A stretch of DNA of 64,000 bases from Lithobates sylvaticus (lineage: Eukaryota > Chordata > Amphibia > Anura > Ranidae): NCBI GenBank assembly GCA_028564925.1, contig CM053034.1, positions 155,965,705-156,029,704 of the forward strand. Reading direction: 5' to 3'. Of the stretch, positions 51,776 through 62,734 are shown piece after piece (the stretch's first letter is position 1; each line of letters opens with the position of its first letter). The notes under the pieces are model-generated. The model had not been told where the DNA came from. It worked only from the letters and a program-made list of their open reading frames with translations, and made no database searches. Made by a program: the position numbers and the translations under genes.

Positions 51776-52061
51776 CAGAAGTGTCCACAAAATGGAACTC
51801 AATAGAAATAGAAGGAATCCCAAGGCGTTCTGGAGCGATGAACTGGAAGAGGTGTAATGTTCCAAAGTTAATGGTACTTCAACAGCCTTGCTTCTTTTAA
51901 AAGACCAAACTGACCCAAAAAATCCCTGTCAACTTTGACCCTCTGCATCCATCTGACGACAGCGATACTGAGCATGAGCTTACACAATGATGAAGAAGAG
52001 GAGGATCTCAGCTTGACCCAGGTATACTTAGCATGTTTAAAAAATCTTGCCAATCACTCTC

Positions 52062-52152
52062 TCTCTTCTCATCTCTCTCTCTCTCTCTCTCTACTCTCTA
52101 ACTATCTATCTAAGCTATCTATCTATCTATCTACCTATCTATCTATATATCC
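52062..52152. repeat. (CT)n and (ATCT)n microsatellite
   Basis: CT run followed by ATCT tetranucleotides. Confidence 0.95.
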
Positions 52153-52249
52153 TTAGATATGTTTGCTAATTAGATGCTAGTATGCCTAAAAATTAGTTGT
52201 GTTTCCAAAAAAAGTTACATATCCAATGGACAAGTAGTGGCCAATAGTT

Positions 52250-52632
52250 TTTCACACAAGCAGACTGATCAGGCCAACTTTTTTAGGCGAACCCGATCAG
52301 ACCATCCATTGCCCTCTATGGAGTGGCGGATGTCAGTTGACATGTTCGTTGACACCTGCCGACTTCCAATTCAATCCTATCTTCTAAAAACAGATGGATG
52401 GGGGGGATCCGTTACCCGTCTGTCTGGTGGATTGGATCGGATGATAGTTGGATGTCAATGATGACAGGTGGTCCGTTTACATCTGACTGCCCATAGAGGA
52501 AAGTGGGTTGTGTCCATGTCCATTCTGCTGATGCAGGACCTGTCATCCACCTGCTCAGGTGGGATCAATGGAGAGATCCCCCGCTGAGCAGGCAGATCCT
52601 TTGCCGGACTCTGCCAGTGTGAAAGGGCCCTA
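52250..52632. mobile_element. MITE with TTTCACAC ends
   Basis: Left TTTCACACAAGCAGACTG, right CAGTGTGAAAGGGCCCTAA. Terminal bases at the left are lost. Related by its ends to the Harbinger-type MITE at 11644-12057. Confidence 0.55.
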
Positions 52633-52669
52633 ATTCATAATTAAATATTTTTTTAAATACAAACAGGCA

Positions 52670-53032
52670 TAGCCCTCAACTGTCCCTGATTTCGTGGGAC
52701 TGGCCCTGATTTGGAACAAAAGTCCCACTTTCCTCCTCATTTGTCCCTCATTTTGGTCTGATCTATATAGTTGTATATAAAATGCACTATTTACCTATCA
52801 AAATGTGTTTCCCAGTGCTAAACCTTGCATCTGATTTCTAAATTGCTGCATTTGTAAATTTAAAAAGCCAATATAAAGGAAAAGTAGTAGTAAAAAGCAC
52901 TTGTGGGTTAACTAATTTTATAATTTTTTGCATAATTCTCCTATAAGTGGGCGTGGCAGGGAGTGTGTTCTATGCCCCATACTTTGGTTAATAGGTGTCC
53001 CTCATTCCCATCTCAAAAAGTTGGGAGGTATG
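52670..53032. mobile_element. TIR element, CATAGCTCCCAAC family, copy 3
   Basis: Starts CATAGCCCTCAACTGTCCC and ends AAAGTTGGGAGGTATG. Complete copy of about the same size as 7227-7607. Confidence 0.65.
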
Positions 53033-53040
53033 AAATGTAA

Positions 53041-54365
53041 AGCCTCGTACACACGATCGGATTTTACGACGGGAAATGTTCGATGACAGGCTGTTGGTGT
53101 GTACGCTCCATCGGACAATTGTCGGATTTTCCGCGGACAAATGTTGGATGGCAGGCTTTAAAATTTTCAGCGGACAAATGTCTGTTGTCGGATTTTCCGA
53201 GCGTGTGTACACAAGTCCGTCGGACAAAAGTCCAAAGTACAAACACGCATGCTCAGAAGCAAGGACGAGCTGGAAGCGGTCGGTCTTGTAAACTAGCGTT
53301 CATAAGGGAGAATTAACATTAGTGACGTGAAAAAATTATGAAATCTTGAAATGCAGCGCAAAATTCTCTTCTTCTTTAATGGGATAATAATGAGGCTGCT
53401 TTGCTGGTGATACTGATGGAATTATTGCAAACAAATTTTCAAAGGCTTTTATTTTCTAGTGATATCAAGAATAATATTATTATGCTTGTTATTTTTTCTT
53501 GGTGCAAGTTACCACAACACCATTATCCTGTAGTTTTTAAGATCAAAGATAAAACTATGTTGGTGTCCCTTGTTAATTTTACATTGTATTTTTTAAAATG
53601 TAACTGCCTACTCCCAAACTGTCATTTTAAGTAAAACACATAGCCAAGTATTATTCTCCACATTTTTTTTATTGTGCATTAAAAAAAGAAAACAAATAAA
53701 ATTAGACATGCTATCTGCCAATAGAACTTAACCAAAAAGTGCATTCTATGCATCCAAAAATATAGAAAATATACCAAATCAAATCATTATTATTCAACCA
53801 AAAAATAAAATAAAAGCCTCATGCATGTGTCCTGCTTCTTAATATAGGGGTCAACAATGCCAAGAGCTGGTGAAAGTAGGGGTCCATCATCCGGACATAA
53901 TTCCGAAAATCATCCGGATTATTCTCCTGGAGCTCCCGCAGCAAAGGCATATGACATAATTGGTCACGATTAATAAAGCAACCAATTTTTAGGTCCAAGA
54001 AATCCTCCTCCTCCTGTTCCTGGACTGGACTTGGGTCAAAGCTATAACTCCAAGACCAATAATAAATAACACGTTATCTATTCCGATTCTGCATCATGGC
54101 TGGTTGACGAACAGCCGTTCAGAACCAACTGAAAAGCGCGAAAATGAAAAGCGCAAAATGAAAAGCACGAATCAACACTCACCAAACTTCTACTAACACG
54201 AAATTAGGCGCTAAAGAGCGAAAAAACACGTAGTACGTCACTATGTTCATGTTTGTTGGCCGACGATTGAGGGCCATTTGTATGCAAGACAAGTTTTGGG
54301 CCAATGCCCTTCGGACAAAAGTCTGTGGTTTTGTCTGCGGAGAATCCGATCATGTGTACGAGGCT
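53041..54365. mobile_element. Harbinger element with transposase remnant (1325 bp)
   Basis: Ends AGCCTCGTACACACGATC and, on the minus strand, AGCCTCGTACACATGATC, flanked by TAA (53038-53040 and 54366-54368). Same termini as the 354-bp MITEs at 1065 and 13054. The interior encodes the N-terminal part of a Harbinger transposase on the minus strand, so this is a deletion derivative intermediate between an autonomous parent and the MITEs. Confidence 0.85.
53826..54097 (-). pseudogene. Harbinger transposase, N-terminal fragment
   Basis: Minus-strand codons begin MMQNRNR, followed by a stop; the same frame then continues FDPSPVQEQEEEDFLDLKIG, CHMPLLRELQENNPDDFRNY and VRMMDPYFHQLLALLTPIL before ending at TRSRTHA-like residues. 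The LRELQENNPDDFRNYVRMMD segment is the conserved start of Harbinger/HARBI1-type nucleases (L-x-x-E-L-x-x-x-D-x-x-x-F-x-x-Y-x-R-M). The catalytic DDE domain and the partner Myb-like protein are absent. Confidence 0.75.
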
Positions 54366-54368
54366 TAA

Positions 54369-54552
54369 GCCTGAATGTGATCTGGTGTCAGCCTCTTTCA
54401 GTCCCTGTATAGCAGGGTTGGAGTGCGAGAGAAAAAGTAGCACTAGGAGCCAGGAGAGTAAAGCTCACTGCTGTGCTGCTTATCTTTTCACTGTCCAGTC
54501 ACAGGCTGGGTCGGCTCATGGATGACCTGGGCTCAGCAAAAGTGAGTTCAAC
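54369..54552. other. Unclassified non-coding sequence
   Basis: Short segment between two transposons, no feature seen. Confidence 0.35.
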
Positions 54553-55310
54553 CAGGGACGACCCGTCCATTAAGGATGCACAGGCGCAGCCCCCTCTATC
54601 ACACCACCACCCTCTATGAATAATGGATAGATTCATGCATTGCACCCCCTATTTAGGCGTTCTGCCCCTTTTTCTGGCCTGAACTACAGTGGTAGGGGTG
54701 TTTTTTAAAGCACCTGATCAGAGGCATAGGCTCTGATAGGCTTCAAAAAAGGTGGACTCGGAGCGCAACGCATTGCGCTCGGGGCTCACCCAGGTGTGTT
54801 AAAAAAGCAAATAAATATTTGCTTTTCTAACACTGAACCGCCTCTCTGGTCTAATACCAGTGACCCGATTGGCTGAAGGCACATGTGATCCTATTGGATG
54901 CCTAGCAGAAGGGAAGAAGAGGCGCATGGGAATCATGCAGGACACACAGCTCCCTGCCATCACCCGCTGCCTGACCGACCACCAAGATGGGGTAAGTGCC
55001 GGTCAGACAGCAAGCGGGCGGGGCACAGTGGCTGCATTTGATGGGCACAGTGGCTGCAATTGATGGCACAGTGGCTGCATATGATGGGCACAGTGGCTGC
55101 ATATGATGGGCACAGTGGCTGCATTTGATGGGCACAGTGGCTGCATTTGATGGGCACAGTGGCTGCGTATGATGGGCACAGTGGCTGCATATGATGGGCA
55201 CATTGGTTGCATTTGATGGGCACAGTGCCTGGATTTGATGGGGCACAGTGGCTGCATATGATGGGCACAGTGGCTGCATTTGATGGGCACAGTGGCTGCA
55301 TTGGTTAAAT
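54553..55310. mobile_element. Probable hAT element, CAGGGACGACCCGTCC start, with minisatellite
   Basis: CAGGGACGACCCGTCCATTA resembles hAT-type termini and is followed by a GC-rich body and a 22-bp minisatellite as in its neighbours. The right end and duplication were not found, so the boundary at about 55310 is approximate. Confidence 0.45.
55021..55300. repeat. 22-bp minisatellite, about 12 units
   Basis: Unit GGGCACAGTGGCTGCATTTG followed by AT, with ATATG variants. Minus-strand stop-free frames at 54902-55383 are artefacts. Confidence 0.95.
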
Positions 55311-55849
55311 TATATGAATAAAGGGTGCTATCTGTAATTACCCCCATATGTGTAATGGTTTGTCCAAACCCCTGCTTTGTCACTTTTGCTGGACAGCTTG
55401 GCTTGCATGTAAAGGTGGGGGAAAAAAAATAAAGGTATTAATCTCTTATGGGTACTAAAATACGGTAAAATTCATAATAGTGGACTTTATTGTATGTTCC
55501 ATAGTGTGTTCTCTGTAATTTTTTGTGTTCACCTAACCTTGACGGCTGGTTCAGAGTCTAGAGGAAAGAAATAATGCAAAAGCTAGAGGCTCTTCAACTT
55601 GAAGCACTATGTAATTAATTAATTTCAGTTTTGTCCTCAATCTGACATCAAATAAAACACAACTAAATGAATAAAATATGATTCCACTTTTACTGAGAAT
55701 AATACAATCTTATCCTTTTAGTTTACTTAGATTGCAGCATGGAGTAATACTGTGTGATCCAGCTGAGAGGTGATGGCAGTATCCACTCTCCCCCAGGGCT
55801 GGACTGGGACAAAAATGTGGCCCTGGACTTCATCCAGACTGGCCCAGGG

Positions 55850-57040
55850 CACAACACATCAGGGTACAGAGCCCAGCACATCAGGGCACAAGGCACATCA
55901 GGGTACAACACACCAGGTCACATCAGGGTACAGAGCCCAGCACATCAGGGTACAGAGCCCAGCATATCAGCGTACAGGGCACAACACATCAGGGTACAGG
56001 ACATCAGGGTACAGAGCCCAGCACATTAGGGTACAGGACATCAGGGCACAGGTCACAGTACATCAGGGCACAACACATCAGGGTACAGGGCATAACACAT
56101 TATGGCACGTCAAGGCACAGTACATCAGGGTACAGGACATCATGGCACAGGACATCAGGGCATGGGGCACATCAGGGCATGGGGCACCTCAGGCCATGGG
56201 GCACATCAGGCCACAGGGCACATCAGGGCACAGGGCACATCAGGCCGCAGGGCACATTGGGGCACATCAGGGCACATTATGGCACACGGCACATTATGGG
56301 GCACATCAGGGAACATTATGGGGCACATAGCACATCAGGGCACAGGGCACATCAGGCCACATGGCACATCAGGGCACATGGCACATAGCATATCAGGGCA
56401 CATGGCACATCAAGGCACGGGGCACATCAGGGCACAGGGCATGGGGCACATAGCACATCAGGGCACATGGCACATCAGGGCACATTAGGACACAGGACAT
56501 GGGGCACATAGCACATCGGGGCACATAGCACATAAGGGCACGGGGCACATAGCACATCAGGACACATTATGGGGCACATAGCACATCCGGGCACATGGCA
56601 CATCAAGGCACGGGGCACATCAGGGCACGGGGCATGGGGCACATAGCACATCAGGGCACATGGCACATCAGAGCACATTAGGGCACAGGGCATGGGGCAC
56701 ATAGCACATCAGGGCACATAGCACATAAGGGCACGGGCACATCAGGGCAGAGGGCACGGGCACATCAGGGCAGAGGGCACGGGGCACATGGCACATCAGG
56801 GCACGGGGCACATCAGGGCATGGGGCACATAGCACATCAGGGCACAGGGCATGAGGCACATAGCACATCAGGGCACATGATGGGGCACATTATAGGGCAC
56901 ATCAGGGGACACATGATGGGGCACATCAGGGCACATTATAGGGCACATGATGGGGCACATCATCAGGGCACATCAGGGGGCACATTATAGGGCACATGAT
57001 GGGGCACATCATCAGGACACATCAGGGGGCACATTATGGT
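55850..57040. repeat. Minisatellite on GGCACATCAG core, about 1.2 kb
   Basis: Units of 10-20 bp (GGGCACATCAGGGCACA and variants, with higher-order blocks containing ATGGCACATAGCACATC). Left third has GGGTACAGAGCCCAGCACAT variants. Stop-free frames on both strands (55770-56868) are artefacts. Confidence 0.95.
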
Positions 57041-57054
57041 ATCTTACTAACTAG

Positions 57055-57243
57055 TATGCAGAGTAGCGCAGGAAGTGTCTCTCATGTCACGCAGCGCTGC
57101 TCGCTCCCCGGTGGCCCCTCCTCTCTTCTCGTCGATCCCCATTGGCTTGTAAGATCATCTGGGATAGACGAGAAGAGACTAGGGGCCTCCAGGGAGCGAG
57201 CAGCGCTGCGTGACATGAGAGGTGCTTCCTGCTCTACTCTGAA
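57055..57243. repeat. Hairpin of about 80-bp arms inside hAT
   Basis: CAGAGTAGCGCAGGAAGTG at the left and its near-complement CTTCCTGCTCTACTCTG at the right; inner arms share TCATGTCACGCAGCGCTGCT and GCTCGCTCCC. Looks like a small palindromic MITE. Confidence 0.8.
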
Positions 57244-57403
57244 TACTGGCTAAATGTCAATCTACCCGTCAGGCACCGGCTGTCGGCGGTTGACGGGTAG
57301 ATCGCCGCACACCGCAGATGCGGCTGAAACCGGCCCACACTGGCCATCGGCGCAGCGGGAATCTCCCGGTAGTCCCGATGGCCAGTCCATCCCTGCTCTC
57401 TCC

Positions 57404-57854
57404 TTTTAAACAGGGCCCCTAGATTAGAAAAAGGAATGCTTAGCACAGTTCTGTCAGTCTACAGTGTGAACATACTGACAGGAGGGGAGAGCACAGGAAT
57501 TAATTAATCAGTATGCTGCTCTTTCAGGCTCCTTCCTATCTAAATGCACTACTTGCTCCAGTGTCAGCTGTACATCTTTGCTCTGGAACAGCTTCCTGAT
57601 GAAAGGAAACTACAAACCAAAGCTATATAAAATTATAGTGAATCATTTTATTTTTAAACAAAGTCCAGCGCTAAATGTAGCTATATGACAGTAATAAACA
57701 TATGTGAAACATATAAGCATGTAATGCAAACATGCAAAGTGCAAATCTAGTATTCACATGTCAAAAAAGGCAAATCAGTAAGAATAACGTTCAAATCAAA
57801 CAAAATACACAAAATAAAGGAACTTCTAAAAAAGTGTGTCCATCAAATATGTGA
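57404..57854. other. Unclassified non-coding sequence
   Basis: AT-rich, no gene or repeat boundary recognised. Confidence 0.35.
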
Positions 57855-57862
57855 CTTGTGAG

Positions 57863-59184
57863 CAGGCCCAAACTGGGACAAAAAATAGGCCCGGCATTTT
57901 AGACTGAGCAGCCACCTTTTCCAGAGGGACTGGGTGGGGGGTCGTCGGGCGACATCGGTAGACATTCGCGGGGGTAGCTGGTGTCGGTTCTCCACCTGTA
58001 ATGTGCAGGGAAATTGTGATATAAAGGGGACTGCACTGTAAAGGGGCACTGCAATGATTACAGTGCAGTCCACTTTATATTACGATGTCCCAATCCTATC
58101 GTGGCCATACAATGCTAGTACTGTCTGTCTCCTATTGTGCTCACACTGCCCAGTGACACTGACCTGCTCTCTCTCCGGTGGTGCTGGACAGCATCACGCT
58201 CTCTCTCTGGTGGTGCTGGACAGCTTGGCTCTCTTTCTTGTGGTGCGGGTACAGCATGGCTCTTTCTGGTGGTGTGGGTACAGCATGGCTCTCTTTCTGT
58301 TGGTGCGGGTACAGCGTGGCTCTCTCTGATGGTGCGGTTACATCGCGGCTCTCTCTCTGGTGGTGTGGGTACAGCATGGCTCTCTCTGGTGGTGCGGGTA
58401 CAGCGTGTCTCTCTCTATTGGTGCGGGTACAGCGTGGCTCTCTCTGGTGGTGCGGGTACAACGTAGCTCTCTCTGGTGGTGCGGGTACATCGTGGCTCTC
58501 TCTGGTGGTGCGGGTACATCGTGGCTCTCTCTGGTGGAGCGGGTAAAGCGTGGCTCTCTCTGGTGGTGCGGGTACAACGTAGCTCTCTCTGGTGGTGCGG
58601 GTACATCGTGGCTCTCTCTGGTGGTGCGGGTACATCGTGGCTCTCTCTGGTGGAGCGGGTAAAGCGTGGCTCTCTCTGGTGGTGCGGGTACAGTGTGGCT
58701 CTCTCTGGTGATGCAGGTACAGCGTGGCTCTCTCTGGTGGTGCGTGTACAGCGTGGCTCTCTCTGGTGGTGCAAGTACTTGCAAGTGCTTGTTACAGCGT
58801 GGCCACTTGTGTTCACTGGCGGGCGGCACCGCCTCCCCATAGCGACCTCTTCTTTGGCTTCTCCGTCCCTCTTTCTCTCCTGGCGTCCTGGTTGCCAGGT
58901 GCCCGTCGGCTGCGGGGCGCATGCGCAAACGGGGACTTTCTGTTCAGCGGTGGCCTGGGTTGCCATGGATGGTCTTGGTAGGTGGAGAATGCCTCCACTC
59001 CTCCCACCACCACCAGTGGCCGGCCCTGCATGTCCTTGCATGCAGCACAGAACAGCAGCGGCCGGCCCTGCGTGTCGGGACCCGCGGCGGTGGCCGGCCC
59101 TGTATGTCACAGCAAGATATGCGGCCGGAGGCTCCCGGCCCACCAGACAAACGCCCGGTCTGCCCTATGGCCAGTCCGGGCCTG
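57863..59184. mobile_element. hAT element, CAGGCCCRRACTGG ends (1322 bp), with minisatellite
   Basis: Left end CAGGCCCAAACTGGGACAAA; right end, minus strand, CAGGCCCGGACTGGCCATAG; exact 8-bp duplication CTTGTGAG (57855-57862 and 59185-59192). Sister family of 55794-57395 by its ends (ACTGGGACAAAA, ACTGGCCAT). Contains a 29-bp minisatellite and words shared with the array at 50112. Confidence 0.85.
58165..58775. repeat. 29-bp minisatellite in hAT, about 21 units
   Basis: Unit CTCTCTCTGGTGGTGCGGGT followed by ACAGCGTGG. A two-unit higher-order pattern (ACAACGTAG, ACATCGTGG, GAGCGGGTAAAG) repeats at 58450-58560 and 58565-58675. Overlapping frames up to 242 codons on both strands are artefacts. 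Confidence 0.95.
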
Positions 59185-59335
59185 CTTGTGAGTCTCTTTG
59201 AGCAAAGAGGAGGTGCTGCTCATTTGCCGGACGGCTCTTCCATTGGGTGGTAGTCCCATTTTTTCCTGGAGAGTTATCCGAATCCTGGACCTTCGGCTGA
59301 ATTTATACTGCTGATGAGTGGACCTACCCTGTTTG
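59131..59335. repeat. Segmental duplication across hAT right end, copy 1
   Basis: GGCCCACCAGACAAACGCCC through the hAT terminus into flanking DNA and on to GAGTGGACCTACCCTGTTTG. Second copy at 59398-59543 lacks about 70 bp in its middle. Confidence 0.85.
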
Positions 59336-59397
59336 GAGTGACCATCTTCCAGGCAATTCTTAATCCTGAGGCATCTGTTACCCTAGGATCAGCCCTG

Positions 59398-59543
59398 CCC
59401 GGCCCACCAGACAAACGCCCGGTCTGCCCTATGGCCAGTCCGGGCCTGCTTGTGAGTCTCTTTGAGCAAAGAGGAGGTCCTACTGGACCTTCGGCTGAAT
59501 TTATACTGCTGATGAGTGGACCTATCCTGTTTGGAGGGTCCAC
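59398..59543. repeat. Segmental duplication across hAT right end, copy 2
   Basis: Repeats the last about 55 bp of the hAT, the CTTGTGAG duplication, and flanking TCTCTTTGAGCAAAGAGGAG, then GACCTTCGGCTGAATTTATAC. Confidence 0.85.
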
Positions 59544-60302
59544 CTTATCTGATAAGAGTACCTATCTATCTATCTTTTTAACAGAAGACCTTCCTGTTTG
59601 AACAGTCTCATAGTCAGACTTACATTGGTGCACCATAACCATCTCTATTGAGGACTCACAAGTCACATATTTGATGTACGGTGCATTTATGGACCTAGTA
59701 CAGTAATCCATAGCTCTCATTACTACTTGTGTTGTATAAAACCCCAGAGGATGGGTCATGATGGGTGATATGTGTAATCACACATTGTTTGTGTAGGCAT
59801 TTCCCTATTACTGTCAATCTTTTATGAGGTATAATAACTGTGAGAGAAAGAAACAAAGGCCTGTTGATATATATTACATATAAAATAAGTATGGTGTACC
59901 ATCATCCAAGTTGGAAGGAAAGAAGACTGGGAGATCGGTCCCCACATACTTAATGACAAACATCATAAAAGGTGCATGGTCACAATCCATGTGTATCACC
60001 AGCATTCATGCTTCCTGCTAAGGAAGATAAGGATGCTTAAAAGCTAAAAAACAGGAATGTAAAAAAAAAAAAATGCTTAAAAACGCTAATGCAAAAACAC
60101 TACTAGACGCGTCAAAACCCGCTAAAGCTATTGCCATTTTTTTTAACATCCACTGTGAATTAGGCCTTATGGTAGTGTCAGAGCTTGCCTGGTTCCTTCT
60201 GCTCTCATATGTTTATATTGACCTATTCCTACAATTAGATGGAACAAGAAGGAATGGGCAAGCTTCAGCACTACCAAAAAGTAGGCTTTTGTCGTTGCGA
60301 CA
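59544..60302. other. Unclassified non-coding sequence
   Basis: AT-rich, no gene or repeat boundary recognised. Confidence 0.35.
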
Positions 60303-60433
60303 TGCCTGAGCAGGGCCGTCTTTAATATGGATTGGACCTTGGGCAAACATTTGCCTGCCCCCCCCCCCCCCCCCCCAATGCAGTTTTGCTCTTCACCTCA
60401 ACATCTCAGAAAACAAACACACATATAGAATTA

Positions 60434-61005
60434 CAGTGCCTTGCAAAAGTATTCATCCCCCTTGGCATTTTTCGTGTTTTGTTGCCTCACAACCTGGAAT
60501 TAACATGGATTGTTTGAGGATTTGCATCATTTAATTTACAGAACATGCCTAAAACGTTGAAGATTTTTTTTTTTATTGCAAAGCAAACAACAAATAGGAA
60601 AAAATACCAGAAAAAGTCAATGTGCATAACAATTCAACCCCTAAAGTCAGTATTTTGAAGAGCCACATTTTGAGGTTATCACAGCTCCAAGTCGCTTTGG
60701 ATAAGTCTCTATGAGCTTGCCACATCTTACCACTGGGATTTTTGCCCATTCCTCCTTGCAAAACTGCTCCAGCTCCTTCAAGTTGGATGGTTTGCGCTTG
60801 TGAACAGCAATCTTTAAGTCTGACCACAGATTTTCTATTGGATTGAGGTCTGGGATTTGACTAGGCCATTCCAACACATTTACATGTTTCCCCTTAAATC
60901 ACTCAAGTCTCTTGGCAGATTTGCTGTTGTGTCATGTTCTTTCCATTTGGTTATGATAGATTTGATGGTGCTCCTAGGGATCATCAAAGATTTGGATATT
61001 TATCT
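60434..61005 (-). mobile_element. Tc1/mariner fragment in hAT
   Basis: Starts CAGTGCCTTGCAAAAGTATTC, a common Tc1-type terminus, after TA at 60432-60433. It covers the C-terminal transposase, skips most of the centre at about 60895, continues with a piece of the N-terminal region, and stops at about 61005 without a right terminus. Confidence 0.8.
60647..60877 (-). pseudogene. Tc1-like transposase, C-terminal fragment
   Basis: Encodes MLEWPSQIPDLNPIENLWSD, LKIAVHKRKPSNLKELEQFC, KEEWAKIPVVRCGKLIETYP and KRLGAVITSKCGSSKY, the C-terminus of Tc1 transposases including the PDLNPIENLW motif with the last DDE residue. The start ATG is internal. The preceding catalytic part has been deleted. Confidence 0.85.
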
Positions 61006-61728
61006 AAAAACGCAGCAAGTTTGCCGGTGCATAAACTGTAGGGTAAATTGCAGGGGCAAAAGCAGAAAGGATTTCAAGGCCACTGCATTTTTAAAATGCT
61101 GCATGCACCATTTTTCTGTGGGAAACACATGAATGGGCTGCTGTGCCTGTGCAAACTTGAATACATGTAAACCAGGCTTAATATAAGCCCATCAAGCAGT
61201 GAAATACTGTATACAGCACTGTGTGGTCTTGTGGCCTGGCCCATTCTAAGTACTCTGTAATAAATACAGCCACAGCCTGGACAGGGTTTTCAAACTCTAC
61301 ATATGGGGTCCTGGGGAGCCAGGGGAGGAGAAAGACTTACCTGGTCCTGGCCAGCTCAGCTCTGATCACCATCCACGGGTGGGCTCACACCAGTGCTGTA
61401 GTCTAACACTCTGATATCGGCTCCACTACGCGGTCCTACCTGAGGCCTCCAGTGTACAGGCACCATGTATAGTGAGGGGCGGGTCAGAGCATCAGGGGAG
61501 TTCAAGGCCCTGCCCGCCCGCTCCTTGCTTGAAAATATGCAGCAGCACTGCATGCTGATGCCAGCTGCCTGTGTCACTCTGGACGGTGGATTTGCAGCGC
61601 CAATGGGAATCCCAATATTCAGGCAGCACGGGCTTAAAGGACAGCTCTGCTTTGGGCCCCAAAACAATGACAGGGCCCTGGGAAGCTGCCCCTTTTTGCC
61701 CTGCCCTAAAGACAACCCTGTGCCTGAG

Positions 61729-62331
61729 ATGATAGGTTGGGGGGCATCAGGCAGCAAAATACAGCTATGAGTGTGGTTTCAAGCCCAATAAAATGAAATC
61801 TGTCTGTCCCTCGTCCATATACTGTATACAGAACATGTGAAAGGGCGTACCCTACCTCAGACATTGGAAAGACCCTCACTTTTAAGGTTTTGTCACCTTA
61901 AAAAAGGGGTTCTGCATAGCCCCAAAACATCACTGTATGACAAAATTTCAAGTCCTGAGCTACTAGCCAGGTCTTAAGAGTTACTCGCCACCAGTTGTCT
62001 CACCCAATCCCTACCTGCCCCACCCCTAATTCTGCCACTAAACACGCCCTCGTAAATTATCTCATGAAATTACACTATTAAATGTTTTATGCAGAATTAA
62101 GTTACAAAAATAAATATTGACAACAACAATATTAACATAAAGCATATTTCATTGATCTGACCATGATAAATAAAATCTGGCTACTATCTGGGCACTGTAC
62201 ACATCATTACTGTCTTGTTAAGTAAATATTTTAATGTAATATTAAATATTAAAAATTAAAACCAATAAATCACACTTTCACTTATTTAGGATGCAGAGAA
62301 ACTTAGAGCGGAGCACAGCCCTGGACAGGGG
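61729..62331. other. Unclassified non-coding sequence
   Basis: No gene or repeat boundary recognised; AT-rich from 62040 to 62280. Confidence 0.35.
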
Positions 62332-62433
62332 AGCGGGAGCTGCCAATGGTAACTTTTCCTATTAACAAGCTGGTGGTCCCAGAAACCAATCACCAGCTTG
62401 TTAATAGAATAAGGAAACTTTGGCAGCTCCCGC
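62332..62433. repeat. Hairpin, about 42-bp arms
   Basis: GGGAGCTGCCAATGG, TATTAACAAGCTGGTG on the left pair with CACCAGCTTGTTAATA, TTTGGCAGCTCCC on the right across a loop of about 14 bases. The size suits a miRNA-like precursor or a small fold-back MITE. Confidence 0.7.
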
Positions 62434-62698
62434 CCAACCCCCCTCCTCGACCTGCCCCCGCCTCGCCCCCACCTCATCTAGTTCTTTGCCGACTCCCGCT
62501 GTAGGACAGAGGGAGGAGGCTGCAAGGAGAATTGGCTCCCGTTCAACCCTGTCTGCCCCACTGATGCGGCGCCACACTAGCCCAAAGCTTATTTCAACTT
62601 GCCTAATCCGTGTCAAGTGCATGTGCTCAGCATCATATCCAAAGGTCGTCTTTGGGAAATAGACGTATGAATGCTGCCAGCATTTCTGCAGAGGTTGA

Positions 62699-62721
62699 AG
62701 GGGGGGGGGGGGGGGGGGGGG
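62699..62721. repeat. Poly-G run
   Basis: About 22 consecutive G bases immediately before the Tc1 transposase sequence. Length uncertain because such runs are poorly sequenced. Confidence 0.85.
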
Positions 62722-62734
62722 TCAGCCTGTCAGC

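Larger units (their letters stand above)
55794..57395. mobile_element. hAT element, CAGGGNTGGACTGG ends (1602 bp), with minisatellite
   Basis: Left end CAGGGCTGGACTGGGACAAA; right end, minus strand, CAGGGATGGACTGGCCATCG. Flanks CTCTCCCC (55786-55793) and CTCTCTCC (57396-57403) differ at one of 8 positions, fitting a hAT duplication. The interior is a minisatellite followed by a hairpin insert. No transposase. Confidence 0.8.
60311..61720. mobile_element. hAT element, CAGGGCCGTCTTTAA ends, holding a Tc1 (1410 bp)
   Basis: Ends CAGGGCCGTCTTTAATATGG and, on the minus strand, CAGGGTTGTCTTTAGGGC; exact 8-bp duplication TGCCTGAG (60303-60310 and 61721-61728). Same family as 16220-16890 (shared GGGCAAAAGGGGCAG near the right end, inverted). 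A Tc1 fragment lies at 60434-61005. Confidence 0.85.

Noticed and set aside
54902-56868. Frames of 60-190 codons rich in C/P/S or G/H/A/T
   Set aside because: Translations of the 22-bp and GGCACATCAG minisatellites.
58141-59201. Frames of 164-242 codons on both strands
   Set aside because: Both strands are open over the same 29-bp array; artefact of the repeat.
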